DNA of 64,000 bases from Oscillospiraceae bacterium (GTDB lineage: Bacteria > Bacillota > Clostridia > Oscillospirales > Ruminococcaceae). Under the pieces are notes generated by a model. It did not search any database, was not told where the DNA came from, and saw nothing but the letters and a program-made list of their open reading frames with translations. Below, piece after piece: positions 36,623 through 46,122 of this stretch (position 1 is its first letter; each line of letters starts with the position of its first letter). The stretch spans positions 1-64,000 of the forward strand of contig JAUNSK010000019.1 of NCBI GenBank assembly GCA_030539275.1. The letters are read 5' to 3'. A program made the translations under genes and the position numbers.

Positions 36623-39211
36623 TTATTTCTGTGGTCCGAGTTTTACAGGTTCTTTTAATATGTACTGCTTAAAATGACTGAGATCTGCAATATCGGTACC
36701 GCCGTCACCGTTTACATCTGCAAGAAGGATCTGCTGAGGGTCAAGTTTAATATCACCCAGAAGATACTGACTAAGAAGGGTAAGGTCTGTCATCTCAACA
36801 ACCTTGTCACGGTTAATGTCACCGTATTCATAATCTGTTGTCGGCTGTGTTTCAGACACAGCCGGAGTTGTTGCAGGTGCAGCAGTGGTGGTTGTAACCG
36901 GAGTTGTTGTTACATCCGGCTGAGTTGTTACAGGAGGATTGGTTGAGGAACCGGATGTATTCTGGTGATATACGATTCCAAGTCCGACTGTACTCATATA
37001 AAATGTTCCGTATGTATTCTCGTCACCGACGATGAATCTTCCGTTTCCTGGTCCGCCGTACTGATGCTCATCATCGTTGACTCTTGTCCATGTCTTTCCA
37101 TCATCAGTAGATGCATAGATGCCTGTAACTCCGCTGCCGTTGCACTGTCCCCAGATGTATATCGTTTTTGGAGATGATGCGTCTTTAGCAGCACCTGAGC
37201 CAACTGCAAAGCATGTATCTACGTTTTCATACTTAGTGAAGTTTTCGCCGTAGTCATCAGTACCGTAAAGACCGTAATAGCCTGTAGGTGCAAGTACCTT
37301 TCCTGAAGTACCGTTTACCATACAGATCCTGCCGTAATCTTCAGCTCTGTCATATGCACATATTTTCTTTGCTGTAAATGTCTTACCGTAGTCACTGCTT
37401 ACATATAAGTAGTTATTAGGTTTGCATGTCGGATCGTAACCGTTGTTGTCATTACCTCCGGCATAAATATAATTCGGTTTCTCACTGTCTACCTGCAGAT
37501 AAGGAACACTTGAAGGATTGAGACCTTCACATTTATTCCATGTCTTGCCGTAATCGTCTGAGTAGTTTGCACCTCTGAAAAATCTGTAAGTACCGTCAGA
37601 AAGCTTTGTTATTGCAGCCTTGCCTCCTGAAATAGGGTTAGAGCCCATAAGGGTCCATGTCTTGCCGGCATCTGTCGAATAATAACCACCTGCTTCATGT
37701 TCTGAATATCTTACCATAACATTTGTATCAGTCGGGCAGTATGCTATAGCACCTGTAGAACCCATGTTAGGTGTATACTGAACTGCAGTATCAACATCAG
37801 AATGAACAAATCCGTCATAATCACCGATCGCTGAATAAACGTTACCGCCCGGAACACTGACCAGATCAAGTGCCACGACCTCCTCTATGCCACTGGCACA
37901 GAAATAAAACTGAGGCAGCTCATCCCAGATGTCATCACATGCAAATATTCCGTTTCCTGAAGTTACGAAAACCTGTTTAGGGTCTACAGGGTTAGCAACG
38001 ATACATCCGCTCCAGTGAATAGCTTTTCCATAGATCCAGTCAGTATCGTTTGTATCAAGATACTGAGCAGATTTTGTGCCCCAGGCACCGTCTCCGGGAA
38101 GACCATATTCCATCAGTGTCCAGTTTTTGCCGCCGTCTGCAGACTTATATGTAAGATCACCGTAGCAGTCAACACCCTCATCCCAGAGCTGTGTCCACCA
38201 CATTCCGCATGTTGTGGCGATAAGCTCATCTGAGTTGTCTCCGGCACAGTATACTGCACCAACAGGCTTTTTGCCCGGAAGACTTATATCAGTGATAGTT
38301 TTCTTGTTGATGTCATATCTGTAAGCTCCGCCGCCTGAACTTCCGAATGTTATGTTAGGAACGTAGGAGATAAGAAGATTGCCGTCTGCGTCCTTATTGA
38401 TCCTCTGCGGGTACAGATCAGTCGGAAGCTCATCTGAAAGTACATCCCATGTTTTTCCTTCATCAGAAGATACATACATATTTGTTTTGCCTGTTACAGA
38501 AACTGCAGCATATACATTGCTGTTGTCATCTATTGCAACACAGCATATTCCGTTTGAGTTTTCTGTAGTATCAGCAATAAAGTCTGTCCATTCAGGCCAC
38601 TTAAGCTGTGTGTCCATAACTTTAAGAGAGTCGACCATCTTCCATGTCTTGCCGTAGTCTGTACTCTTGATAAGGCCGCCTGTTCTTCCGCCGCAGTATA
38701 AAACAGCAGGATTTTTAGGATCAACTGCAAGACGTTCGCCGTTCTGACGTCCGTAACCATTGCCGTGTGTTCTGATAAGATCACTTACATCGATCTGCTC
38801 AAATGATTTGCCTCCGTCGGTTGAACGAAGAACAGCACTCTTTGCATTGCTGAAATAGTTGCATCCTGCGAACATGTATACGTTATCATCGTTAGTCGGA
38901 TCTATAGCTATGGCATCAATGCTCAGAAGTCCTTTGTCTTCTTCTGAAACAAATGAAAACAGCTGAGTCCATTTCCCGTTGTCATATCTGTATGCGCCTC
39001 CGACATCAGTTCTTGCATACATAACTTTCTGTCCGCAGACGATTCCGGATACGAAACCGCCGCCGCTTATCGAGAGTGTGCCCCATTCTGATGCAGTATC
39101 AGCAGCACTTGCAGTTTCCTGACCGGGAACAAATATCTGTACTGCTCCCAATGACAGAGCCATTAATGATGCAGTAGCTGCACATAATGTTTTTTTCAAT
39201 ATTCTGTTCAT
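36623..39211 (-). CDS. Secreted GH74 xyloglucanase with dockerin
   Basis: 862 aa. Signal peptide in residues 1 to about 36, cut near ETASA. The catalytic part consists of two seven-bladed propellers with repeated SSDxGKTW/STDGGKSF (BNR-like) motifs typical of GH74; the candidate catalytic acid is Asp69 in ARTDVGGAYR and the second aspartate is in GIFACDDIW near residue 425. A Thr/Pro-rich linker (VTTTTAAPATTP) leads to a type I dockerin with loops DINRDKVVEMTD and DVNGDGGTDIAD and tail KLGPQK. It hydrolyses xyloglucan outside the cell, probably on a cellulosome. ATG 39211 follows GGAGG. Confidence 0.93.
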   Translation of the reverse strand: MNRILKKTLCAATASLMALSLGAVQIFVPGQETASAADTASEWGTLSISGGGFVSGIVCGQKVMYARTDVGGAYRYDNGKWTQLFSFVSEEDKGLLSIDAIAIDPTNDDNVYMFAGCNYFSNAKSAVLRSTDGGKSFEQIDVSDLIRTHGNGYGRQNGERLAVDPKNPAVLYCGGRTGGLIKSTDYGKTWKMVDSLKVMDTQLKWPEWTDFIADTTENSNGICCVAIDDNSNVYAAVSVTGKTNMYVSSDEGKTWDVLSDELPTDLYPQRINKDADGNLLISYVPNITFGSSGGGAYRYDINKKTITDISLPGKKPVGAVYCAGDNSDELIATTCGMWWTQLWDEGVDCYGDLTYKSADGGKNWTLMEYGLPGDGAWGTKSAQYLDTNDTDWIYGKAIHWSGCIVANPVDPKQVFVTSGNGIFACDDIWDELPQFYFCASGIEEVVALDLVSVPGGNVYSAIGDYDGFVHSDVDTAVQYTPNMGSTGAIAYCPTDTNVMVRYSEHEAGGYYSTDAGKTWTLMGSNPISGGKAAITKLSDGTYRFFRGANYSDDYGKTWNKCEGLNPSSVPYLQVDSEKPNYIYAGGNDNNGYDPTCKPNNYLYVSSDYGKTFTAKKICAYDRAEDYGRICMVNGTSGKVLAPTGYYGLYGTDDYGENFTKYENVDTCFAVGSGAAKDASSPKTIYIWGQCNGSGVTGIYASTDDGKTWTRVNDDEHQYGGPGNGRFIVGDENTYGTFYMSTVGLGIVYHQNTSGSSTNPPVTTQPDVTTTPVTTTTAAPATTPAVSETQPTTDYEYGDINRDKVVEMTDLTLLSQYLLGDIKLDPQQILLADVNGDGGTDIADLSHFKQYILKEPVKLGPQK

Positions 39212-39248
39212 ATAAACCTCCATATTTATTATATAAATCTACAATTTA

Positions 39249-39277
39249 ACTTTACAGCATTAAAAAGAATTTGTCAA
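39249..39277 (-). promoter_or_regulatory. Promoter of the GH74 gene
   Basis: Minus strand TTGACA (plus 39272-39277), 17-base spacer, TAAAGT (plus 39249-39254). The -10 is weak, as expected for a regulated gene. Confidence 0.65.
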
Positions 39278-39444
39278 TATGTCTGTTCGTAAATATTAAG
39301 TGTAATTTTATATTAACACAGATTAAAATTGTATATTAAATTAATGTTTTATTTAATATAACAATATAATTCAGTTATATGCAATAGAATATATAAGTAA
39401 ACAGCAGAACAAAAAAGCATGAGATGGAAAAATATAATTGTTTA

Positions 39445-39473
39445 TTGAAATAATGGCATATTTATGTTATAAT
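39445..39473 (+). promoter_or_regulatory. Promoter of the SMI1/KNR4-pan gene set
   Basis: TTGAAA at 39445-39450, 17-base spacer, TATAAT at 39468-39473, 30 bases before the SMI1/KNR4 start. Confidence 0.82.
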
Positions 39474-39503
39474 GATAACATACTTTACATCTGAGGTGAT
39501 AAC

Positions 39504-40124
39504 ATGAATATACGAGTTGATGATTTTTTTATGATACTAAAAAAATATTTTCCTGATATGGATGAAAGACTGAAAAAGCCTGATAAAGAAGCCCTGAACT
39601 GTCTGAAGCAGGCTGTCAGCGAAAAAGGATATGAATTTGATCCTCAGCTGAGTTCTTTATATGAATACGCAGACGGTGAGAATGATGATCTGATCACATC
39701 TGTAATGGCAGGGTTTGAATTTATTAGTGCGCAGAAAGCTCTGGACAATTTCTTATTTTTTTCTGATCCTCAGTATGCATCAAATTATGAGTGGAAACGT
39801 AAATATACAGATGCAGTCCAGGAAAAGAGCTCGGCTGAGCTTTGCTGGATCCCTTTTGCCCATGATGCTTCACGCTGTTTTTTTGCAGTAGATCTTACCC
39901 CTGATATCAACGGCAGAAAAGGGCAGGTAATAGGTGTTGACGGAGATACCCACAAAGTATATTTAATGGCCGGCAGTTTAACGGAATTTTTCGGGACAAT
40001 AATTCAGTATTTATATGATGGAATTTTAGTTATCGGCGATGAAGAAGAAGAGAGATATATGGAAGCCGGAACAGGCCATCTGCTGGATATGATGGATGAA
40101 ATACATACAGCAGAAAATAAGTAA
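39504..40124 (+). CDS. SMI1/KNR4 (SUKH) family protein
   Basis: 206-aa soluble protein. The blocks LSSLYEYADGEND, WIPFAHDASRCFFAVDLTP and GQVIGVDGDTHKVYLMAGSLTEFF are the SMI1/KNR4 fold. Many bacterial members are immunity proteins of contact toxins, but no toxin gene is near and this one precedes the pantothenate genes by 24 bases without a terminator, so an unrelated housekeeping role is equally possible. Confidence 0.8.
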   Translation: MNIRVDDFFMILKKYFPDMDERLKKPDKEALNCLKQAVSEKGYEFDPQLSSLYEYADGENDDLITSVMAGFEFISAQKALDNFLFFSDPQYASNYEWKRKYTDAVQEKSSAELCWIPFAHDASRCFFAVDLTPDINGRKGQVIGVDGDTHKVYLMAGSLTEFFGTIIQYLYDGILVIGDEEEERYMEAGTGHLLDMMDEIHTAENK

Positions 40125-40148
40125 ATGCACTTATCAGAGGTAGATAAT

Positions 40149-40997
40149 ATGAGGATCGGTTTCGCTGGTGCGGGAAGAGTCGGGACTTCTCTTGGAAAAT
40201 ATCTCTCCTGCAATAATATTGAGATCTCAGGTTATTATAACAGAACTGCAGAGGCTGCAAAGGAATCAGCAGAATTTGTATCATGCAGTGTTTTTGACAG
40301 TCCGGCACAGCTTGCAGAACTTTCAGATATTATTTTTATTACTGTTTGTGACAGCGCGATAAGCAGTATATGGGACAGTATAGAGGTGTCCGGGGCTGCT
40401 CTTTGCGGGAAGATATTCTGTCACTGCAGCGGTGCACTGTCATCACAGGTGTTAAGCGGCTGCCATAAGTACGGCGCCTATGCATGCTCACTTCATATGA
40501 TGCAGGCAGTAAGCGACAGATTTACGTCTTTTGTCAGGATGAAAAATGCAGTATTCACTTCAGAGGGTGATAAAGAAACGCTTGATGTTATAACCAGTAT
40601 GTTATCATCATGCGGCAATAAACTCTATAAAATAGATACAGATAAAAAAGTACTTTATCATACAGCAGCGTCTGTCGTAAGCAATCTTATTGACGGTCTT
40701 GTACATACCGGTTTGTCTCTTATGACGCAGTGCGGATTTGATGAAAACGAAGCACGTCTATTGATGAGCCCTCTTATAAGGGATAATATCGAAAATATAC
40801 TGAGTAAAGGGACTGCAGCTGCACTTACAGGACCGCTTGAGAGAAATGATATTCAGACAGTCTCAAAGCATATCTGCTGCCTCGGACATGAGGATGCAGC
40901 AATGTATAAAGCTGTATCACTTGAGGTTCTGAAGGCTGCAAGGCTTAAAAACCCACATCATGACTATAGAGAAATGGAAGCTTTATTAAGAAAATGA
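40149..40997 (+). CDS. Rossmann/DUF2520 dehydrogenase-like protein, candidate ketopantoate reductase
   Basis: 282 aa. N-terminal NAD(P)-binding motif [15 protein letters not shown], then a DUF2520 helical domain ([28 protein letters not shown]). The start at 40149 follows AGAGGTAG; an upstream in-frame ATG lacks a site. It lies 25 bases before panB in an operon that has panB, panC and panD but no panE. Clostridial homologues often share this position, so it may be the ketopantoate reductase of the pathway (PanG-like); this is inference from context and fold. Confidence 0.8.
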   Translation: MRIGFAGAGRVGTSLGKYLSCNNIEISGYYNRTAEAAKESAEFVSCSVFDSPAQLAELSDIIFITVCDSAISSIWDSIEVSGAALCGKIFCHCSGALSSQVLSGCHKYGAYACSLHMMQAVSDRFTSFVRMKNAVFTSEGDKETLDVITSMLSSCGNKLYKIDTDKKVLYHTAASVVSNLIDGLVHTGLSLMTQCGFDENEARLLMSPLIRDNIENILSKGTAAALTGPLERNDIQTVSKHICCLGHEDAAMYKAVSLEVLKAARLKNPHHDYREMEALLRK

Positions 40998-41022
40998 CAG
41001 CATAACAGAAAGGAAGACAAAA

Positions 41023-41865
41023 ATGAAAAATACTGTATCCACGATCAGAGAACAGAAAAAAAACGGAGAAAAGATAACCATGCTTACGGCATATGATTAT
41101 TCAACAGCAAAGCTTATGGATGAGTCGGGTATAAATATGATACTAGTCGGAGATTCATTGGGTATGGTCATGCTGGGGTATGAGGATACAATAAGTGTTA
41201 CTATGGAGGATATGATCCATCATACAGCAGCAGTGTCGAGGGGAGCTTCGGATGCATTTGTTGTAGCTGACATGCCTTTTATGTCTTATCAGACATCGGT
41301 TTATGACGCAGTTGTGAATGCCGGTCGGCTTATGAAGGAAGGACGTGCAAATGCAGTAAAGCTTGAAGGAGGAACCACAGTCTGTCCTCAGATCAGGGCA
41401 ATAACAGATGCTTCGGTCCCGGTGGTTGCTCATCTGGGACTTACTCCTCAGTCGGTCAATGCTTTCGGCGGCTTTAAGGTTCAGGGAAGAGATGAAGCAG
41501 CTGCTGCAAGGCTTATCTCCGATGCAAGAGCGGTCGAGAGAGCAGGAGCATTCTGTGTTGTGCTTGAGTGTGTTCCCGGAAGGCTTGCATCTTATATATC
41601 CTGTATCCTGGAGATCCCTGTTATAGGTATAGGTGCCGGAAACGGGTGTGACGGACAGGTTCTTGTGTATCAGGATATGCTTGGTATGTATTCAGATTTT
41701 ACCCCTAAGTTTGTAAGAAAGTTCGCCTGCGTTGGTGATATGATGAAAGAGGGCTTCAGTTCATACATAAAAAGCGTAAGGAGCGGAGAATTTCCGGCGC
41801 AGGAACATACATTTTCGGTCAGTGATGATATAGATTTTACAGAACTTGAAAACGACAGCGACTAG
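41023..41865 (+). CDS. panB: 3-methyl-2-oxobutanoate hydroxymethyltransferase
   Basis: 280 aa, usual length. Makes ketopantoate from 2-oxoisovalerate and methylene-tetrahydrofolate. The opening [36 protein letters not shown] and [21 protein letters not shown] and [18 protein letters not shown] are all family landmarks. ATG follows GAAAGGAAG. Second step enzyme gene in the pan operon, 18 bases before panC. Confidence 0.95.
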   Translation: MKNTVSTIREQKKNGEKITMLTAYDYSTAKLMDESGINMILVGDSLGMVMLGYEDTISVTMEDMIHHTAAVSRGASDAFVVADMPFMSYQTSVYDAVVNAGRLMKEGRANAVKLEGGTTVCPQIRAITDASVPVVAHLGLTPQSVNAFGGFKVQGRDEAAAARLISDARAVERAGAFCVVLECVPGRLASYISCILEIPVIGIGAGNGCDGQVLVYQDMLGMYSDFTPKFVRKFACVGDMMKEGFSSYIKSVRSGEFPAQEHTFSVSDDIDFTELENDSD

Positions 41866-41883
41866 TAAGAAGGAGCGTATAAA

Positions 41884-42729
41884 ATGACAGTAGTTAATAC
41901 AATCAGTGAAGTAAGAAAAATTGTGAAACAGTGGAAAAGAGAAGGAATGACCGTCGGATTAGTTCCGACTATGGGTTATCTACATGAAGGACATCAGAGT
42001 CTCATACGTGCTGCCTGTGAAAATGACAAGGTAGTAGTAAGTATCTTTCTTAATCCGATGCAGTTCGGACCGGATGAAGATCTCGCTTCTTATCCGAGAG
42101 ATATACAAAGAGATAAGACAAAGTGCATGGAGGCAGGCGCAGATCTGATCTTCGCTCCTGATCCTGAAGAAATGTACTGTGACAACTTTCAGTCATATGT
42201 TGATGTTGATCTTCTTACAAAAGAACTGTGTGGTCTGACAAGACCATGCCATTTCAGAGGTGTATGTACAGTAGTTACAAAGCTGTTCAATATAGTTACG
42301 CCTGACAGGGCATATTTCGGACAAAAGGATGCCCAGCAGCTGGCAGTTATTAAGCGCATGACTGAAGACCTTAACATGGATATAGAAATTATAGGCTGTC
42401 CTATAGTTCGTGAAAAAGACGGCCTTGCAAAAAGTTCAAGAAACACATATCTGAGTGATGAAGAAAGAAAGGCAGCTCTTGTACTGAGTCAGGCTGTAAA
42501 GCTGGGAGAAAATATGGTCAATAACGGTGAGAAAGACTGTGAAAAGGTGATTTCTGCTATGACAGATATAATAAACAGTGAGCCTCTTGCACGGATAGAT
42601 TACGTAAAGATCACGTCTCTTTTGACAATGCAGCAGGTAAAGCACATTGATGAACCTGTTCTTGCTGCAGTTGCAGTTTATATAGGCAGGACCAGACTGA
42701 TCGACAACTTTTCTTTTAATCAGATATAA
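41884..42729 (+). CDS. panC: Pantothenate synthetase
   Basis: 281 aa. Joins pantoate and beta-alanine with ATP. Nucleotidyltransferase motifs VPTMGYLHEGHQSLI (HIGH-like), IFLNPMQFGPDEDLASYPR, YFGQKDAQQLAVI and the KMSKS-like AKSSRNTYLS are present. ATG follows AAGGAG. Confidence 0.95.
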   Translation: MTVVNTISEVRKIVKQWKREGMTVGLVPTMGYLHEGHQSLIRAACENDKVVVSIFLNPMQFGPDEDLASYPRDIQRDKTKCMEAGADLIFAPDPEEMYCDNFQSYVDVDLLTKELCGLTRPCHFRGVCTVVTKLFNIVTPDRAYFGQKDAQQLAVIKRMTEDLNMDIEIIGCPIVREKDGLAKSSRNTYLSDEERKAALVLSQAVKLGENMVNNGEKDCEKVISAMTDIINSEPLARIDYVKITSLLTMQQVKHIDEPVLAAVAVYIGRTRLIDNFSFNQI

Positions 42730-42755
42730 TTGTCAGCTTTGAAAGGTAAGTATAT

Positions 42756-43157
42756 ATGGAATTGACAATGCTCAAATCAAAAATACACCGTGCCGTTGTT
42801 ACACAGGCATGTCTCAGTTATGTAGGCAGCATAACCATTGATCAGAAACTTATGCAGGCATCAGGAATACTTGAGTATGAAAAGGTACAGATCGTTGATA
42901 TAAATAATGGAGAAAGGTTTGAAACATATGTTATAGCCGGCGATCCTGGTTCAGGGATTATCTGCCTCAACGGTGCTGCAGCCAGGTGTGTACAGACAGG
43001 AGATCTGATAATCATCATGTCATATGCTGTAATGACCTGTGAGGAAGCTCAGATGCATCAGCCGAAGGTTGTTCTGGTAGATGAAAAAAATAATATCAGC
43101 AAAATATTTCGCTATGAAAAAAAGGGGTATACGAAAGATATGATGCTGTCACAGTAA
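42756..43157 (+). CDS. panD: Aspartate 1-decarboxylase
   Basis: 133 aa proenzyme that makes beta-alanine. Self-cleavage occurs at Gly-Ser in YVGSITID, giving the pyruvoyl group; downstream [12 protein letters not shown] and [21 protein letters not shown] are conserved. ATG 42756 follows AAAGGTAAG. The last 21 bases, including the stop, occur again at 43509-43529. Confidence 0.94.
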   Translation: MELTMLKSKIHRAVVTQACLSYVGSITIDQKLMQASGILEYEKVQIVDINNGERFETYVIAGDPGSGIICLNGAAARCVQTGDLIIIMSYAVMTCEEAQMHQPKVVLVDEKNNISKIFRYEKKGYTKDMMLSQ

Positions 43158-43160
43158 AAG
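43140..43160 (+). repeat. Direct repeat copy 1 (end of panD)
   Basis: 21 bases covering the panD stop; matches 43509-43529 at 20 of 21 positions. Confidence 0.85.
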
Positions 43161-43508
43161 ATTATTTATCTCAAACCAAATGGGTACGTAACCATACAAC
43201 ATGAAACATAATAATAGAGTTTATTATATCTTAATGCATCTTCAGGCATGGATTTCTCAAGCCGGCTCAAAGGGTACTATATTATAATGAAATCGGGTAA
43301 GCCTCGTAAGGTGATGTTTAAGGTTTAATATTGACAATCAACCTTGTTAATAATATAATAATTAAGTCTGCAGCTATATATTTTTGTGGTAAAATATTTT
43401 ATGAAACAGATTTTGCAGATCTTAAAATGAGCAATTGAAACTTCACTGGATAAACTATATATTTATGCAGAGTATTAAGTTTTAGATAAACATAGACATA
43501 CATCAGCA
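43161..43508. other. 348-base segment between direct repeats, panD/coaBC junction
   Basis: No coding reading frame and no terminal inverted repeats found. It carries a near-perfect promoter in its middle that points to coaBC. Bounded by the 21-base direct repeats, it looks like an insertion into a once-compact panD-coaBC junction. Confidence 0.55.
43331..43359 (+). promoter_or_regulatory. Consensus promoter upstream of coaBC
   Basis: TTGACA at 43331-43336, 17-base spacer, TATAAT at 43354-43359; gives coaBC a leader of about 170 bases. Confidence 0.82.
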
Positions 43509-43529
43509 ATGATGCTGTCACAATAAAAG
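43509..43529 (+). repeat. Direct repeat copy 2 (before coaBC)
   Basis: 20 of 21 bases identical to 43140-43160; the one change is G to A and would be silent in the panD frame (Gln CAG to CAA). The copy runs straight into the coaBC ribosome binding site. Confidence 0.85.
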
Positions 43530-43538
43530 GAGTGTTTC

Positions 43539-44741
43539 TTGTTGTTAAAGGGAAAATGTGTTTTATTAGGTGTATCCGGCAGTATTGCAGCATACAAGGC
43601 TGTAAATCTTGCAAGCATGCTTGTTAAACTTCACTGTGATGTTGAGGTTATTATGACCAGAAACGCTGTGAATTTTATAAATCCCATAGCGTTTGAAACT
43701 ATTACAGGAAACAAGTGTTATGTTGAGACATTTGACAGAAATTTTCAGTTCAATGTAGCTCACGTGTCTCTTGCAAAAAAAGCAGATGTAGTCATGGCGG
43801 CACCGGCTTCAGCAAATTTTGTCGGAAAGCTTGCAAACGGAATAGCAGATGACATGCTCACAACAGTTCTTATGGCGTGCAAGGCACCTTGTTACATTTC
43901 ACCTGCCATGAACACAAATATGTATGATAATCCGATATTTCAGGATAATCTCGATAAGCTTAAAAGATTCGGATATCATATAATAGAACCTGACAGCGGA
44001 TTTCTTGCATGCAGGGATACCGGAAAAGGAAAAATGCCGCCGGAAACTCTGCTTCTGCAGTATATATTAAGAGAAATAGCATGCGAAAAGGATCTCACAG
44101 GCAAGAAAATTCTTGTTACAGCAGGTCCGACTCAGGAAGCTATAGATCCTGTAAGATTTATCTCAAATCATTCAACCGGCAAAATGGGATTTGCAGTAGC
44201 AAGACAGGCTATGCTCAGAGGTGCAGATGTAATACTTATCAAGGGAGCAACCAGCATTGCTCCTCCCGAATTTGTTAAAGTAATTGATGTTGTAAGTGCG
44301 CAGGATATGTTTGAGGCTGTAAAGGAAAATTATGAAGACTGCGATATAATAGTAAAGGCAGCAGCTGTAGCAGATTACAGACCGGGCGTTTATTATGACG
44401 AGAAGGTAAAGAAAAAAAGTGATGATATGTCGATCGAACTTACAAGAACAACAGATATCCTGAAGTATCTTGGAGAGCATAAAAAGGCTTCACAGTTTTT
44501 GTGCGGATTTTCGATGGAAACTCAGAATATGCTTGAAAACTCAAGAAAGAAGCTAGAGGCTAAAAATCTTGATCTTATCGCTGCAAATAATCTGAAACAG
44601 GCAGGGGCAGGATTTGGCTGTGATACCAACGTTGTAACGCTTATTTCAGCTGACAGTGTAGAGGAGCTTCCTGTCTTGTCAAAGGAAGAAACAGCAGACA
44701 GGATACTGACATATATCAGGAGTATGACGGACGCAAAATAA
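43539..44741 (+). CDS. coaBC: Phosphopantothenoylcysteine synthetase/decarboxylase
   Basis: 400-aa bifunctional enzyme of CoA synthesis. The N-terminal flavoprotein half (CoaC) has LLGVSGSIAAYKA, AAPASANFVGKLANGIADD and the active-site region PAMNTNMY; the C-terminal half (CoaB) has VTAGPTQEAIDPVRFISNHSTGKMG and KAAAVADYRP. Start is TTG at 43539 (or 43542) after AAAGGAG. It follows the pan genes, giving most of the route from aspartate and oxoisovalerate to phosphopantetheine; pantothenate kinase is not in the window. Confidence 0.94.
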   Translation: MLLKGKCVLLGVSGSIAAYKAVNLASMLVKLHCDVEVIMTRNAVNFINPIAFETITGNKCYVETFDRNFQFNVAHVSLAKKADVVMAAPASANFVGKLANGIADDMLTTVLMACKAPCYISPAMNTNMYDNPIFQDNLDKLKRFGYHIIEPDSGFLACRDTGKGKMPPETLLLQYILREIACEKDLTGKKILVTAGPTQEAIDPVRFISNHSTGKMGFAVARQAMLRGADVILIKGATSIAPPEFVKVIDVVSAQDMFEAVKENYEDCDIIVKAAAVADYRPGVYYDEKVKKKSDDMSIELTRTTDILKYLGEHKKASQFLCGFSMETQNMLENSRKKLEAKNLDLIAANNLKQAGAGFGCDTNVVTLISADSVEELPVLSKEETADRILTYIRSMTDAK

Positions 44742-44744
44742 ACC

Positions 44745-44789
44745 AGAACGGCACCAGAGACTGAAGATATCTCTGGTGCCGTTTTGGTT
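44745..44789 (+). terminator. Terminator of coaBC
   Basis: AACGGCACCAGAGA (44747-44760) pairs with TCTCTGGTGCCGTT (44770-44783), followed by TTGGTT. Confidence 0.88.
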
Positions 44790-45114
44790 AGGGTTCCAAG
44801 TCCGAACAGAAGACCCGGATAAATCATTATATCATTTGAGAGAAAAAAGTATAAAAGATTGTGACAAATGTGATAAAATCACTTTTTGTTAATCTCTGTA
44901 CTTATTATATTGCAATTTTTGTAACTATACAATAACATATAGTTTTATTATTACTGATTTATTGTATTTTAATAAAAATTATATTATATTAATAGCAATC
45001 ATTTGAATAAATTTAATTATCATATCAGGAAAATGTTATCAGAATATGTTTTTAACAAGTGTTTACAAAAGGTATACAGCATGATATAATTAAGCTAAAA
45101 AAAGGTGATAGGAA
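44790..45114. other. AT-rich intergenic region with promoter
   Basis: No gene seen; only the promoter at 45062-45090 for the next gene. Confidence 0.6.
45062..45090 (+). promoter_or_regulatory. Promoter of the 150-aa helical-repeat gene
   Basis: TTTACA at 45062-45067, 17-base spacer, TATAAT at 45085-45090. Confidence 0.8.
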
Positions 45115-45567
45115 ATGGAAAATAATATACAGCAGCTGATAAAACAGCTTCGATGCAAGGACAATAGATCAGCATGCGGGGCACTGAAAAAACTACAGGA
45201 ATTAAGCCGGGCATCTGACAGTGCATACTGTGGAATGGATGAATACGCTGATATGATGAATGATACTAATTCATACGTCAGAAACCGCGGTCTCATTCTT
45301 TTTGCTGAAAACTCAAGATGGGATACTGACTATAAGACAGATGAGTACATAGACAGGTACCTTGAACATATAACTGATGCAAAGCCGATAACTGCAAGGC
45401 AGTGTATACAGATGCTTGCCGTAATAGCACACAATAAACCGGAGCTTAGAGAAGACATAAAAAAGAGACTTAAAAGCGCTGATATTTCATTTTACAATGA
45501 CAGCATGCAGCCTCTGGTTTACAGGGATATAAGAATGACACTTGAAAGTATAGACGGGGAACAGTAA
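45115..45567 (+). CDS. HEAT-repeat-like hypothetical protein
   Basis: 150 aa, soluble and largely helical. Repeating helix pairs (KDNRSACGALKKLQEL; NSYVRNRGLILFAENSRW; ITARQCIQMLAVIAHNKPEL) look like short HEAT repeats, which bind proteins or nucleic acid. The start follows AAAAGGTG with a good promoter. It is 3 bases from the following acetyltransferase gene, so the pair is one operon. No specific function can be given. Confidence 0.72.
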   Translation: MENNIQQLIKQLRCKDNRSACGALKKLQELSRASDSAYCGMDEYADMMNDTNSYVRNRGLILFAENSRWDTDYKTDEYIDRYLEHITDAKPITARQCIQMLAVIAHNKPELREDIKKRLKSADISFYNDSMQPLVYRDIRMTLESIDGEQ

Positions 45568-45570
45568 ATT

Positions 45571-46080
45571 ATGAACTGTAAAATAAGAAAATGGAGCCTG
45601 TCTGATGCGCACGAACTTGCACAGATACTGGGCAATACAAACGTACAAAATAATCTTCGCGACGGTTTCCCGCTGCCGTATACAGATAATGATGCTGCAG
45701 AGTATATAAGATCAGTACTTAATGATAAGGAGAGATCCGTTTTCGCTTTTGCTGTAACTCTGGATGACAAAGTAGTCGGAAGCATCGGGATATTCAGAAA
45801 AGACAATATACATTTTCGTACAGCGGAAATGGGATACTGCCTGTCAGAGCCATACTGGGGCAGGGGCATAGCTTCGGCTGCGGTGAAACTTGCGTGCAGT
45901 CTTGTATTTGAAAATTCGGACATTATCCGGATTTTTGCAGAACCGTTTGCAGATAACGCGGCATCTTGCCGGGTACTTGAAAAATGCGGATTTGAGTATG
46001 AGGGTACTATGAAAAGCAATGCGGTCAAAAACTCTCAGATTATTGATATGAAGCTGTATGCACTGATAAAAAGTAATTGA
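45571..46080 (+). CDS. GNAT acetyltransferase (RimJ/RimL type)
   Basis: 169 aa. Features of the RimJ/RimL subgroup: IRKWSLSDAHELAQIL at the start, GSIGIFR, EMGYCLSEPYWGRGIASAAV (acetyl-CoA-binding Q/RxxGxG/A form) and ENAASCRVLEKCGFEYEG-like C-terminal block. Acetylates an amino group, perhaps of a ribosomal protein or small molecule; target unknown. Confidence 0.88.
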   Translation: MNCKIRKWSLSDAHELAQILGNTNVQNNLRDGFPLPYTDNDAAEYIRSVLNDKERSVFAFAVTLDDKVVGSIGIFRKDNIHFRTAEMGYCLSEPYWGRGIASAAVKLACSLVFENSDIIRIFAEPFADNAASCRVLEKCGFEYEGTMKSNAVKNSQIIDMKLYALIKSN

Positions 46081-46122
46081 TAAACAGTATTTTATATATT
46101 GCAGTATGATCGGAGGTGTAAA

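Noticed and set aside
39212..39503. Riboswitch or operator upstream of GH74 or the pan genes
   Set aside because: Apart from the two promoters no conserved motif or stable structure was visible.
43161..43508. A decayed second copy of panD between the direct repeats
   Set aside because: The spacing is close to panD length, but reading the segment against panD shows no similarity beyond the 21-base repeat.
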